Assembly: GCA_947367855.1 (NCBI GenBank) | Contig: CANBFE010000002.1 | Location: 272,560-336,559 of the forward strand | Source: an uncultured Lachnospiraceae bacterium | Lineage (GTDB): Bacteria > Bacillota > Clostridia > Lachnospirales > Lachnospiraceae | Reading direction: 5' to 3' | DNA length: 64,000 nt | Part shown: one piece after another, positions 32,643 through 41,094 of the stretch | Position numbering within the stretch: the first letter of the stretch is position 1 | How the letters are laid out: every line of letters starts with the position of its first letter | Notes under the pieces: generated by a model | Databases searched by the model: none | What the model saw: only the letters and a program-made list of their open reading frames with translations | Told to the model about the DNA's origin: nothing | Translations under genes and position numbers: made by a program

Positions 32643-33890
32643 ATGGATTATCTGGAACAGATCGGAATGCAGGCAAAGGAAAACAGTATCTTACTGGGAA
32701 AGCTGGACACCGAGACCAAGAACAGTGCGCTGAGGAGGGCGGCAGAGTATCTGGAAGAGAACAGCGGGCTTCTGCTGGAAGCCAACCGGAGGGACAGGGA
32801 GACGGCGCAGCAGAAGGGAATGTCCCAGGGACTTTTGGACCGTCTGGAGCTGAACGGGGACAGGATCCGGGCCATGGCGGAAGGGCTTCGTGAGGTGGCC
32901 GGGGCTGACGATCCGGTGGGAGAGGTGCTTATGATGAAAAAGCGCCCCAATGGACTTCTCATCGGCCGGAAAAGGGTTCCCCTGGGGGTGGTGGGAATCA
33001 TCTACGAGGCCAGGCCCAATGTGACGGCGGATGCCTTTGGCCTTTGTTTTAAGGCAGGAAATGCGGTGATCTTAAAAGGAGGAAGCGATGCGCTTCATTC
33101 CAATGAGGCGATTGTGGCGCTGCTGCAGAAGGCCCTGGGGGATTCCGGCCTGCCAAAGACCGGGGTTCAGCTGATCGCCAGCACGGACCGGCAGGTGACG
33201 GCACGCTTCATGAAGATGAACGGGTATGTGGATGTCCTGATTCCCAGGGGAGGGGCAGGGCTGATCCGCAGCGTGGTGGAAGGGAGCACAGTGCCGGTAA
33301 TTGAGACAGGAACGGGTAACTGCCATATCTATGTGGATGCCTCTGCAGATCTGGAAATGGCGGCAGAAATTCTCTTTAACGCGAAAACGCAGCGCATCGG
33401 AGTCTGCAACGCCTGTGAATCCCTGGTGGTCCATGAAGACGTGGCTGCTGCGTTTCTGCCCATGGCTGCTGCCAGGCTGGCGGAGAAAAATGTGGAAATG
33501 CGGGGGGATGAGAAAGCCATTGCAGCGGAACCGTCCATTGTGCCTGCAACCCCGGAGGACTGGGGGGCGGAATATCTGGATTATATTTTATCGGTCAAAA
33601 CGGTTCGGAATATAGATGAAGCGATTGTCCATATAAACCGTTACAATACCGGTCATTCGGAAGCCATCATAACCAGGGACTATGCCAATGCACAGCGTTT
33701 TCTGGATGAAATAGATGCGGCTGCGGTCTATGTCAATGCATCCACCCGCTTTACGGACGGGGGAGAATTCGGGTTTGGCGCAGAGATCGGAATCAGTACC
33801 CAGAAACTGCATGCCCGGGGGCCGATGGGACTGAAGGAGCTTACCTCTACGAAATATGTCATATATGGAAACGGCCAGGTGAGAAGGTAG
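32643..33890 (+). CDS. proA: Gamma-glutamyl phosphate reductase
   Basis: ProA reduces gamma-glutamyl phosphate to glutamate-5-semialdehyde with NADPH. The 415-residue aldehyde-dehydrogenase-type protein shows the conserved GVCNACESL segment with catalytic Cys255 at the start of the CNA motif, VPLGVVGIIYEARPNVT near 113-129, and FGAEIGISTQKLHARGP at the C-terminus. GGAGG precedes ATG 32643. With proB it forms the standard proline pathway operon. Confidence 0.96.
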   Translation: MDYLEQIGMQAKENSILLGKLDTETKNSALRRAAEYLEENSGLLLEANRRDRETAQQKGMSQGLLDRLELNGDRIRAMAEGLREVAGADDPVGEVLMMKKRPNGLLIGRKRVPLGVVGIIYEARPNVTADAFGLCFKAGNAVILKGGSDALHSNEAIVALLQKALGDSGLPKTGVQLIASTDRQVTARFMKMNGYVDVLIPRGGAGLIRSVVEGSTVPVIETGTGNCHIYVDASADLEMAAEILFNAKTQRIGVCNACESLVVHEDVAAAFLPMAAARLAEKNVEMRGDEKAIAAEPSIVPATPEDWGAEYLDYILSVKTVRNIDEAIVHINRYNTGHSEAIITRDYANAQRFLDEIDAAAVYVNASTRFTDGGEFGFGAEIGISTQKLHARGPMGLKELTSTKYVIYGNGQVRR

Positions 33891-33985
33891 GCAGGCTTGC
33901 TTTTTTCCGGGAAAGCTGATACACTGAAGCAGATATGACAGGAATCCCTGCATTTTAATAAAGAAGAGAAACGGAGAGAGGCAGT

Positions 33986-34894
33986 ATGTATGATTTGATT
34001 ATAATAGGGTCAGGCCCGGCGGGACTTTCCGCTGCCATTTATGGAAAAAGGGCAGGGTTAAATCTGCTTGTGCTGGAAAAGAACCCCATGAGCGGCGGCC
34101 AGGTGCTGAATACTTATGAAGTGGACAATTATCTGGGCATGCCGGGGGCAGACGGATTTGACATGGGTATGAAATTCAGGGAACATGCGGATAAGGTGGG
34201 AGTGGAATTTCGGGAGGCTTCTGCCCTGTCCATTGAAAACAGGGAAGAGGGAAAACTGATACGGACGGATGGGGGAGACCTGACGGCCCGGGCTGTGATT
34301 CTGGCCACCGGCGCCGTTCACGCGGTACTGGGAGCGGAAGGGGAGGAACGTCTTTCCGGCAGGGGGGTGTCCTACTGCGCTACCTGTGACGGCGCTTTTT
34401 TCCGGGGCAAAACAGCTGCCGTGGTGGGAGGCGGTGATGTGGCGCTGGAAGATGCCATCTATCTGGCGCGCCTGTGCAAAAAGGTATACCTGATCCACAG
34501 AAGGGATGAGCTGCGCGGGGCATTTGTGCTGCAGAAGGAACTGAAGGAACTGCCCAATGTGGAAATTCTCTACAGTCATGTGGTGGAGGAAATCCGGGGA
34601 GGGGAAGTAGTGGAAGGTCTTCTTGTGAAGAATCTGAAGACCGGGGAGAGCATTTCCCTGTCATTGGAAGGTGTGTTTGTGGCAGTGGGCATAAGGCCCG
34701 GAACGGAACTGGTGCGTGATCTTGTGGACTGTGATGAGGGCGGCTATGTCCTGGCGGGAGAGGACTGCGTTACCAGTGTGCCCGGAATCTTTGCCGCAGG
34801 GGACGTGAGGAAGAAACCTATCCGCCAGATTGCCACTGCAGTGGCGGATGGAGCAAACGCTGCCGTGTCTGCAGGCAGTTATTTAAAATTATAA
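33986..34894 (+). CDS. Thioredoxin reductase-like flavoprotein
   Basis: The 302-residue protein has an N-terminal FAD motif GSGPAGLSAA at residues 8-17, the redox-active CATC at 131-134, an NADPH motif GGGDVALE at about 151-158, and the C-terminal GIFAAGDVR that ends the FAD domain. Low-molecular-weight thioredoxin reductases such as TrxB pass electrons from NADPH to thioredoxin. Variants of this family can also use ferredoxin. No thioredoxin gene is adjacent. Confidence 0.9.
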   Translation: MYDLIIIGSGPAGLSAAIYGKRAGLNLLVLEKNPMSGGQVLNTYEVDNYLGMPGADGFDMGMKFREHADKVGVEFREASALSIENREEGKLIRTDGGDLTARAVILATGAVHAVLGAEGEERLSGRGVSYCATCDGAFFRGKTAAVVGGGDVALEDAIYLARLCKKVYLIHRRDELRGAFVLQKELKELPNVEILYSHVVEEIRGGEVVEGLLVKNLKTGESISLSLEGVFVAVGIRPGTELVRDLVDCDEGGYVLAGEDCVTSVPGIFAAGDVRKKPIRQIATAVADGANAAVSAGSYLKL

Positions 34895-34920
34895 AGGAAA
34901 ACGAAAGAATTCTTTAAGAA

Positions 34921-34950
34921 AAGAGCTGCTTTTTTGGCAGTTCTTTTTTC
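34921..34950 (+). terminator. Terminator after the thioredoxin reductase gene
   Basis: AAGAGCTGC (34921-34929) pairs with GCAGTTCTT (34937-34945), followed by TTTTT, a classical intrinsic terminator. Confidence 0.85.
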
Positions 34951-35035
34951 ATGTGCTTCGGGAAATTCGTAGATCAGTCCTTCAAACCCGCATAAAACGG
35001 GCGTTTCAGAAGTTTCAACAAATTTTATCTATGGG

Positions 35036-35064
35036 TTGACAAAATTAAGAAACAGTGCTATATT
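35036..35064 (+). promoter_or_regulatory. Promoter of the SH3-NlpC/P60 gene
   Basis: TTGACA (35036-35041) and TATATT (35059-35064), spacer 17 bp, leave an untranslated leader of about 100 nt in which I see no known riboswitch. Confidence 0.7.
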
Positions 35065-35172
35065 TATTAACAGATGTAATAAGTCTGTAATATGTTCTAG
35101 ATAATAACGTAAATATTCACGATAAAATTTAATCGGACATACATATTTTCACGCATTGGAGAGGAGATAAAA

Positions 35173-36345
35173 ATGATACGTAAAACGATAAGGATAACGG
35201 CCTGCGCATTGACTGCAACTTTGGTTTTTTCCGCTTTTGGAGTGAGTGCAGAGGCTTCCGGTGAATCTGTGCTGCCGGGAGGTGGAGTAAGTCTTGCACT
35301 GGCCAATGGGAACAAACTGGAGGAGGTTACCACGGATGTGCCTACAATGCCTATTGAATCCATCATAGAATGGTTTCAGGTGGAAGATCAGATGGCGGCG
35401 GAACCTACCGAAGAGGACCTGTTCCGAAATCTTGTTATCGCGCAGGTAACGAATTACGTAAACGTGAGAAGTCTCCCCAGTGAGGACGGAGAGGTCCTGG
35501 GAAAGCTTTACAATAATTCAGTGGGTACTTTTATCTCGGAAGAGAACGGATGGTATCAGATCAGTTCAGGTTCGGTTACAGGTTATGTGAAGGCTGAGTT
35601 CTGCGTTACCGGAGAAGGGGCAGTGGAGATTGCAAAGAGAGTGGGTAAGCGTATTGCAACGGTTACCACCCAGACATTGTTTGTCCGCACAGAGCCCAGT
35701 ACGGAATGTTCCATTCTGGGAATGGTGCCGGAGGCGGATGACCTGATCGTGTTGGAAGAGACAGAAGGATGGGCAAAGGTAGACGTGGAGGAAGGTATCG
35801 GTTGGGTATCCACGGAGTATGTGTCCCTTCACAGTGAGTTTGTTCAGGCAGAATCCAAGGAAGAGGAAGAGAGACGTCTGGCAAAAGAGGAAGAAGAGCG
35901 GCAGAGAGCCAGGGCAGCAGCGGCTCAGAAGTCAGCCCAGAGTAATCAGGGAAGCTCATCCTCTCAGAATAACCAGTCTTACAGCGTAAGCGGCGGCAGT
36001 GAAATGGGAGTTGCAGTGGCGGAGTATGGTCTGCAGTTTGTCGGAAATCCCTATGTATATGGAGGAACCAGCCTGACCAACGGAGCCGACTGTTCCGGAT
36101 TTGTAATGAGTGTGTATGCAAACTTTGGCGTGAGCCTGCCGCATTCCTCCGCATCGGACCGCTCCCAGGGATATGGGGTGGACGGTCTTGAAAACGCTCA
36201 GCCCGGCGATCTCATCTGCTATTCCGGTCATGTGGGAATTTACATAGGTAACGGACAGATTGTACACGCCTCCAATGAGAGAACAGGAATCATCGTGTCC
36301 AATGCAAATTACAGAAATATCCTGGCAATCAGAAGAATTTTCTAA
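35173..36345 (+). CDS. Secreted SH3b-NlpC/P60 peptidoglycan endopeptidase
   Basis: The 390-residue exported protein hydrolyses peptide bonds in peptidoglycan stems. It has a signal peptide (about 1-26), two bacterial SH3 domains (about 88-142 and 155-216), a charged, repetitive Glu/Arg/Ala coiled linker (about 225-262), a Ser/Gln-rich flexible stretch, and a C-terminal NlpC/P60 domain with Cys307 (in GADCSGFV), His353 and His365 as the catalytic residues. GGAGAGGAG lies before the ATG. An own promoter and terminator make it monocistronic. Likely role: cell wall remodelling or daughter-cell separation. Confidence 0.93.
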   Translation: MIRKTIRITACALTATLVFSAFGVSAEASGESVLPGGGVSLALANGNKLEEVTTDVPTMPIESIIEWFQVEDQMAAEPTEEDLFRNLVIAQVTNYVNVRSLPSEDGEVLGKLYNNSVGTFISEENGWYQISSGSVTGYVKAEFCVTGEGAVEIAKRVGKRIATVTTQTLFVRTEPSTECSILGMVPEADDLIVLEETEGWAKVDVEEGIGWVSTEYVSLHSEFVQAESKEEEERRLAKEEEERQRARAAAAQKSAQSNQGSSSSQNNQSYSVSGGSEMGVAVAEYGLQFVGNPYVYGGTSLTNGADCSGFVMSVYANFGVSLPHSSASDRSQGYGVDGLENAQPGDLICYSGHVGIYIGNGQIVHASNERTGIIVSNANYRNILAIRRIF

Positions 36346-36370
36346 CAGTCAGCAGAATAATGGGAAAGAA

Positions 36371-36404
36371 AAAGCCGTACCCGTTGGAGGGTGCGGCTTT
36401 TCTG
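36371..36404 (+). terminator. Terminator after the NlpC/P60 gene
   Basis: AAAGCCGTACCC (36371-36382) pairs with GGGTGCGGCTTT (36389-36400), followed by TTCT. Confidence 0.75.
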
Positions 36405-36719
36405 ATGGGATAAGATTTTACTTTGATTGTGCAAAATCACTAAAATTTTCCAGTGAATCGGTATGCCGTTTATTTACGGGCGAATTAAAAAACCGGTTAT
36501 CCACATAAAAAAGGACCAAAAAGACTGTAAAATCAACTTATGCACTAAGTTATACACAATTTCCACAGGAAATTCCTGCTTTTTCCAATAACAATAAGAG
36601 TAAAATAATCGAAAATATGTTTTGTGTAAAATCAATAAAAATAAGTGCTGATTTGTATAAAACAGAGAATATTGTTGACAATTGTTAATATAAAATGAAA
36701 GAATTAATCTGTTAAGTTG
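36405..36719. other. AT-rich gene-free stretch with DnaA-box-like sites
   Basis: No gene is seen. One perfect consensus DnaA box TTATCCACA lies at 36497-36505, a one-mismatch box TTATACACA at 36550-36558, and ATTTCCACA at 36559-36567 directly after it. The following 150 bp is very AT-rich. No dnaA, dnaN or other origin genes are nearby, so it is not read as the replication origin. Confidence 0.45.
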
Positions 36720-36749
36720 TTGCAAAAATGGGTGCTGCCATGCTATAAT
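36720..36749 (+). promoter_or_regulatory. hpf promoter
   Basis: TTGCAA (36720-36725) and TATAAT (36744-36749), spacer 18 bp, lie about 175 nt upstream of the hpf start, implying a long leader. Confidence 0.55.
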
Positions 36750-36924
36750 GTTCATACAATAAATACTTGAGTCAGCTTACAGGTATTTAACCCCTGACAG
36801 ACGCTGAAGGACCTGGGACAAAGCCCTTGTAATCTCGTTTTTCCTGTTTTTTCTTTCAGGACAGCGGGCGCAGGCCGGGAACATGTCTGCCTGTGGGAAT
36901 AAACAACGGAAAGGGATGAATTGT

Positions 36925-37452
36925 ATGAAATTTATTATCGTAGGCAGAAATTTGGAGGTAACCCCAGGATTGCGTTCCGCCGTGGAGGACAAGATCGGCA
37001 AACTGGAAAAGTATTTTAATCCCGATACGGAAGTACATGTAACCTTGAGCGTTGAAAAGGACCGCCAGAAGATCGAGGTGACCATTCCGGTGAAGGGGAA
37101 CATCATCCGCTCCGAGCAGGTCAGCAACGATATGTATGTTTCCATTGATCTGGTGGAAGAGATTATCGAAAGACAGCTGAAAAAATATAAGACCAAGATT
37201 GTGGACAAGAAGCAGGCAGCGGGGGAATTCAGCAAACTTTATGTTGAGAACGACTACATGGATGATGAGGAGATCAGGATTGTCCGCACCAAAAAATTTG
37301 ACATCAAGCCCATGTATCCTGAGGACGCATGCATTCAGATGGAACTGTTGGGACACAATTTCTATGTGTTTATCAATGCTGAGACGGAGCAGGTGAACGT
37401 AGTATATAAGAGGAAGGGAGATACCTACGGTCTGATTGAACCGGAAGGGTGA
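36925..37452 (+). CDS. hpf: Ribosome hibernation promoting factor, long form
   Basis: The 175-residue protein has the S30AE/YfiA domain (about residues 1-95; KFIIVGRNLEVTPGLR start) and the C-terminal extension (about 115-172; KKFDIKPMYPEDACIQMELLGH) that lets long HPF dimerise 70S ribosomes into inactive 100S particles during stationary phase. ATG 36925 gives the conserved N-terminus; an ATG at 36916 is an alternative three residues longer. It stands between its own promoter and terminator. Confidence 0.95.
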   Translation: MKFIIVGRNLEVTPGLRSAVEDKIGKLEKYFNPDTEVHVTLSVEKDRQKIEVTIPVKGNIIRSEQVSNDMYVSIDLVEEIIERQLKKYKTKIVDKKQAAGEFSKLYVENDYMDDEEIRIVRTKKFDIKPMYPEDACIQMELLGHNFYVFINAETEQVNVVYKRKGDTYGLIEPEG

Positions 37453-37536
37453 GGGACATGCCACGGCAGACCTTGAATTCAGAAAACTCTCTTATTTATA
37501 AATACTACAGTCAGGAAAACAGAGAAAGATTGGCAG

Positions 37537-37573
37537 GAGCCACAGGGCCGTGAGACCTTGTGGCTCTTTTTTC
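37537..37573 (+). terminator. hpf terminator
   Basis: GAGCCACA (about 37538-37545) pairs with TGTGGCTC (37559-37566), followed by TTTTTT. Confidence 0.8.
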
Positions 37574-37661
37574 CGTATGGGGGCATTTCCTGTTTCAGAC
37601 AGGAATCATGGGCCTGGTTTTTACATATATTTGCAGTAATGAAATGGCCGGGAATTTTGAA

Positions 37662-38804
37662 ATGAATGAAGAACGGAGAGGAAAATATGCAGGATGGCTG
37701 AAGCGGGGAATACTGGCAGAGTGCATTCTGGTGTTGGCATTGGGAATGCTGGTCATGGGAAAGCAGGAGAGAGATGCAGCCGAGAGGACTATCAGCAACC
37801 GGATTCTTTCCATAGAAGATGATTACATAAAGTGGGTTGATTTCACGGTATCCTACGAGGCGCTCTGCAGGGCTTACGAATGGGATGTGAAAACCCATGA
37901 AACAGAGTACAGCATTGACTGGGTGGAGCTTCTTGCATACACAGCGGCGAAAACAGGGGGAGAGTTTGACCGGGATGCGCTGAAAACCCTGGATAAGGCT
38001 GCGGAGAAACTGGCGGAAGGCGAGACTGCCATGGAGGAGCTGACCGAGGATTTAAAATACTATCCATATTACAGGGAGGCTTATGATGCCGCCATAGGAG
38101 GCCTGGTGGGAGAATACTGGGAAGAGAATCCGGAGTATGGCGGTGGCAGTGTCCTGTCCGGAGAATCCGCAGACGGAGATCAGCGGGATGGTCCGGCAGG
38201 AGAGCAGACAGGGCGATATACCCGACAGTATGGATTGAAAGGCTATTTTCCCTTGGCGCGAGGATTTGACTATACCCATTATGATGATTTCGGTGCGGGC
38301 CGGAGCTATGGCTATGCCCGAAAGCATTTGGGACATGACATGATGGGCCTGGTGGGTACGCCCATTATGGCAATTGAGTCCGGGGTGGTGACTGCGCTGG
38401 GGTGGAACCAGTATGGGGGCTGGCGCATCGGCATCAGCAGTTTTGACGGGAAACGGTACTATTACTATGCCCATCTGCGGCAGAATTACCCCTATGCAGA
38501 GGGGCTGCAGGAGGGCAGCGTGGTGACGGCGGGGGATGTGATTGGGTATATGGGCCATACCGGGTACAGCACCACGGAGAATGTGAATAATATCAAGATT
38601 GTGCACCTGCATTGGGGGCTGCAGCTGATCTTTGACGAGTCCCAGAAGGAGGGGAATAACGAAATTTGGATTGATGTCTATCCGCTGACGCGATTTCTGG
38701 CGAAGCATACCCAGGCGGCGGTGAAGGTGGAAGGGACGAAGGAGTGGGTAAGGACGGTGGATATTGTGGATCCCAAGGTGGAGGAGTATGAGGCGGGGCA
38801 ATAG
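37662..38804 (+). CDS. M23 family metallopeptidase, membrane anchored
   Basis: The 380-residue protein has a charged N-terminus, one membrane anchor (about residues 16-36), an extracellular helical region (about 50-200), and a C-terminal M23 (LytM/SpoIIQ-like) zinc peptidase domain with the HDMMG motif (HxxxD) and the HLHWG motif that supplies the other zinc ligand. M23 enzymes cut peptidoglycan crosslinks or act as sporulation channel parts. I chose the ATG at 37662; it lacks a strong ribosome site. Its last 153 bp recur at 47196-47348. Confidence 0.85.
   Translation: MNEERRGKYAGWLKRGILAECILVLALGMLVMGKQERDAAERTISNRILSIEDDYIKWVDFTVSYEALCRAYEWDVKTHETEYSIDWVELLAYTAAKTGGEFDRDALKTLDKAAEKLAEGETAMEELTEDLKYYPYYREAYDAAIGGLVGEYWEENPEYGGGSVLSGESADGDQRDGPAGEQTGRYTRQYGLKGYFPLARGFDYTHYDDFGAGRSYGYARKHLGHDMMGLVGTPIMAIESGVVTALGWNQYGGWRIGISSFDGKRYYYYAHLRQNYPYAEGLQEGSVVTAGDVIGYMGHTGYSTTENVNNIKIVHLHWGLQLIFDESQKEGNNEIWIDVYPLTRFLAKHTQAAVKVEGTKEWVRTVDIVDPKVEEYEAGQ
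38646..38798 (+). repeat. 153-bp direct repeat, copy 1 (M23 gene 3' end)
   Basis: This stretch, coding the last residues of the M23 peptidase, matches 47196-47348 without gaps and with 17 base differences by my count (about 89 percent identity). The other copy lies 8550 bp downstream. Confidence 0.9.
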
Positions 38805-38836
38805 CCGGGAAAAATAAAGATAGTAGCAAGCGGGGA

Positions 38837-38871
38837 GAGAATACTTATGCTGTATTATGGGTATTCTCTTT
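38837..38871 (+). terminator. Terminator after the M23 gene
   Basis: GAGAATAC (38837-38844) pairs with GTATTCTC (38861-38868), followed by TTTG. Confidence 0.7.
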
Positions 38872-38921
38872 GCGTTTATATGTTAAAATAGTAGGTTATA
38901 TGAAAAATGAAGGAAAGTTCA

Positions 38922-38950
38922 TTGCGAAACGGTGAGTTTCATAGTATGAT
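38922..38950 (+). promoter_or_regulatory. Promoter of the DUF262/ATPase/HNH cassette
   Basis: TTGCGA (38922-38927) and TATGAT (38945-38950), spacer 17 bp, precede the DUF262 gene by about 120 nt. GAAAC (38926-38930) and GTTTC (38936-38940) form a short dyad inside the promoter that could be an operator. Confidence 0.5.
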
Positions 38951-39067
38951 AATAAAGGATAAATGTGTTTAGCATAGAGGAGAGGCAATGTTAAACAAGT
39001 GTTTACAAGGAAACATATGATTAAGGTAGTATCCAATTATGGAGAATTTTGATAGAGGAGACATTAT

Positions 39068-40183
39068 ATGGCAAAGCCAATTCTTGAAATATATAATAAT
39101 ATTAGTGTACAACAATATAAAACAGACATGGGGTTTAGGGCATTAGTAGAAGGAGTACATGATAATCTGTTTGTGATTCCGGAATATCAGCGGAAGTATC
39201 GGTGGAGTAAAGTGCAAGTTGAAGATTTGGCCACATCTTTGATCAGGCAATTTCCTATACCTCCGATATACACATATCGAAATGGAAAAGGGCAGTTAGA
39301 AATTTTAGACGGGCAGCAGAGAGTAATGAGCCTGTATTTTTATTATATAGGTAAATTTTTTAAAAATGAAAAGATGAGTGTATTTGATTATCAGGAGATA
39401 GATGTGGACTCTGCGGGTAACTTTGTGGCGGCACTTGAAAAGAAATATGAAATTGTACCATCAAGTTTTTATATGCAGATTGGCAATGATAAGTGTGATA
39501 TTAGTTATAGGAACTTGCCGGTCGAGTTGCGGAGAAAGGTGGATTACTTAAGCATTTCTGTAGTGGAAATAAAGATTTCCGACTTGGAGAAGAAAGATGA
39601 GATACTGCATAAAATCTTTGCAAATCTGAATAATGGCGGGAAGCAACTGTCTGATCAGGAGTTGAGGAATGGAATATATCCTTGTCCTTTTAATCGGGCG
39701 ATGAAAAAAATTATTGAAAATAACGAAAACTGGAGAAAATTAAGAGGGGGAATGGACGAAAAAGGTGATGATTTGGAGATGTTATATCGCCTGTCAGCAT
39801 TAAAGACATATGTTGTATATGAAAAGAATGAGTACAAAATCGAGGGATATAAGTACTCAACCAAGCAGATGATTGATGATTTTGCAAAGAAATCGTTTTC
39901 TTTACATGAGGCAGAGATAGCAAAATATATAGACAGTATAGAAGGCTTTATTCTCCGGTTAAATATATCAAGAAAATATTTCCAGAAGAAAACGTTGGTA
40001 GAGGGGTTATATGTGGTTTATGAAAAGAGACATATACAATGTATGGTAACAGATGAAATCTGTGAAGAAATACTCAAAAAAAGATCTTTTAAGGATTCTA
40101 CAGCAGGCGGAACAATATCATTACCCAATATGAATAAAAGGTGGAAAGGTATATATGACGTATTATCAAAATACAATCAATGA
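39068..40183 (+). CDS. DUF262 family protein of a putative defence cassette
   Basis: The 371-residue protein carries the DUF262 (ParB/sulfiredoxin-like) domain of GmrSD-type restriction proteins, with IPEYQRKYRW at residues 37-46 and ILDGQQR at 79-85, the nucleotide-dependent signature residues of the family. The C-terminal half is helical and not recognised; the DUF1524 HNH domain that usually follows in fused GmrSD proteins is absent, consistent with the HNH being supplied by a separate gene two places downstream. GGAG precedes ATG 39068. It overlaps the ATPase gene by 29 nt. The gene is AT-rich compared with its flanks. Confidence 0.88.
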   Translation: MAKPILEIYNNISVQQYKTDMGFRALVEGVHDNLFVIPEYQRKYRWSKVQVEDLATSLIRQFPIPPIYTYRNGKGQLEILDGQQRVMSLYFYYIGKFFKNEKMSVFDYQEIDVDSAGNFVAALEKKYEIVPSSFYMQIGNDKCDISYRNLPVELRRKVDYLSISVVEIKISDLEKKDEILHKIFANLNNGGKQLSDQELRNGIYPCPFNRAMKKIIENNENWRKLRGGMDEKGDDLEMLYRLSALKTYVVYEKNEYKIEGYKYSTKQMIDDFAKKSFSLHEAEIAKYIDSIEGFILRLNISRKYFQKKTLVEGLYVVYEKRHIQCMVTDEICEEILKKRSFKDSTAGGTISLPNMNKRWKGIYDVLSKYNQ

Positions 40184-41093
40184 AATGGTCAGTATAATAT
40201 TGGAAAAGAAACTGCCTTATGACAATACTATTATTATTGGAAATAATTCCAGTGGCAAGTCAGAGCTTTTAAAGAGGCTTTTGCAAAAATCCGGTTTTGA
40301 ACACTGGTATTTGATTGACTCCGTCAATCGATATTTTAATATTGGGCAGATATTTAAAAAGCCAGAGAAAACTGCAGATATTCAATTCTCAGAGAAAATC
40401 ACAGAGCACAGGCTAAAAGAAGATAATTATAATTTGAAAGATACATTTTATTATGGAGGCGTGCCATCAGAAATAGAAAATTTTTATTTTGATTTTGAAA
40501 TAGAATTAAAAAGATTGGTTAAAGATTTTTTAGGAATAGAATTGGAAATCAGACAGTCAGAAGTAGACTTTAAATTATATTTGGATGGGATTGAATCCTG
40601 CCTTTCCAGTGGATATCAGGCATTGTTGCGCATTTTTATGGAAATGGAGTATATACGGCGAACCATGGAAACGGGGACGGTAGTGATTGACGAGATAGAC
40701 GAATTCCTTTTTGCATATAATTGTGCCCGCATTTTTGAATTTCTAAGGCAGGAATATAAAAACTTTACTTTTATTGTCACAACACATTCTGCAGATTTAA
40801 TTGCCAAGGCTATGACAGCAAATCTTGTTTTAATGTCAGAAGGCGCGTATGAATTACTGGATGCAGGTGATTTTAACAGCGTATCTCAGGTCTATAACAT
40901 TTTTAACAGTATATTTCATGATAGGAAGACAATGAGCGATAAAGAAATGACAGATGCAGCTTTAAGGAGATTGCTAAATAATAAAGTGGCCGGAATATGG
41001 AAAGAGGAAGACTATAATGAACTTTTGTCTATAAAGGGTGCGATTTTGACAAAAGCCCAAAGAGTCTTGGTCAAACAAATTGAGGAGTGGTAA
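40155..41093 (+). CDS. ABC-type ATPase of the defence cassette (PtuA-like arrangement)
   Basis: The 312-residue protein has Walker A GNNSSGKS at residues 29-36, an ABC-signature-like LSSGYQ at 150-155, Walker B VVIDEID at 176-182 and an H-loop TTHSAD with His211. This layout belongs to the SMC/OLD/RecF-like ATPases, such as PtuA of the Septu defence system, that partner with HNH nucleases. There is no Toprim domain. The insert between Walker A and signature is short. It overlaps the DUF262 gene by 29 nt and ends 1 nt before the HNH gene. Confidence 0.88.
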   Translation: MTYYQNTINEMVSIILEKKLPYDNTIIIGNNSSGKSELLKRLLQKSGFEHWYLIDSVNRYFNIGQIFKKPEKTADIQFSEKITEHRLKEDNYNLKDTFYYGGVPSEIENFYFDFEIELKRLVKDFLGIELEIRQSEVDFKLYLDGIESCLSSGYQALLRIFMEMEYIRRTMETGTVVIDEIDEFLFAYNCARIFEFLRQEYKNFTFIVTTHSADLIAKAMTANLVLMSEGAYELLDAGDFNSVSQVYNIFNSIFHDRKTMSDKEMTDAALRRLLNNKVAGIWKEEDYNELLSIKGAILTKAQRVLVKQIEEW

Positions 41094-41094
41094 C

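Noticed and set aside
35065..35172. Riboswitch in the leader of the NlpC/P60 gene
   Set aside because: The leader is about 100 nt and AT-rich, and I see no conserved riboswitch core or terminator-antiterminator pair.
36497..36567. Chromosome origin of replication
   Set aside because: There are only a few DnaA-like boxes and no dnaA, dnaN, rpmH or similar neighbours.
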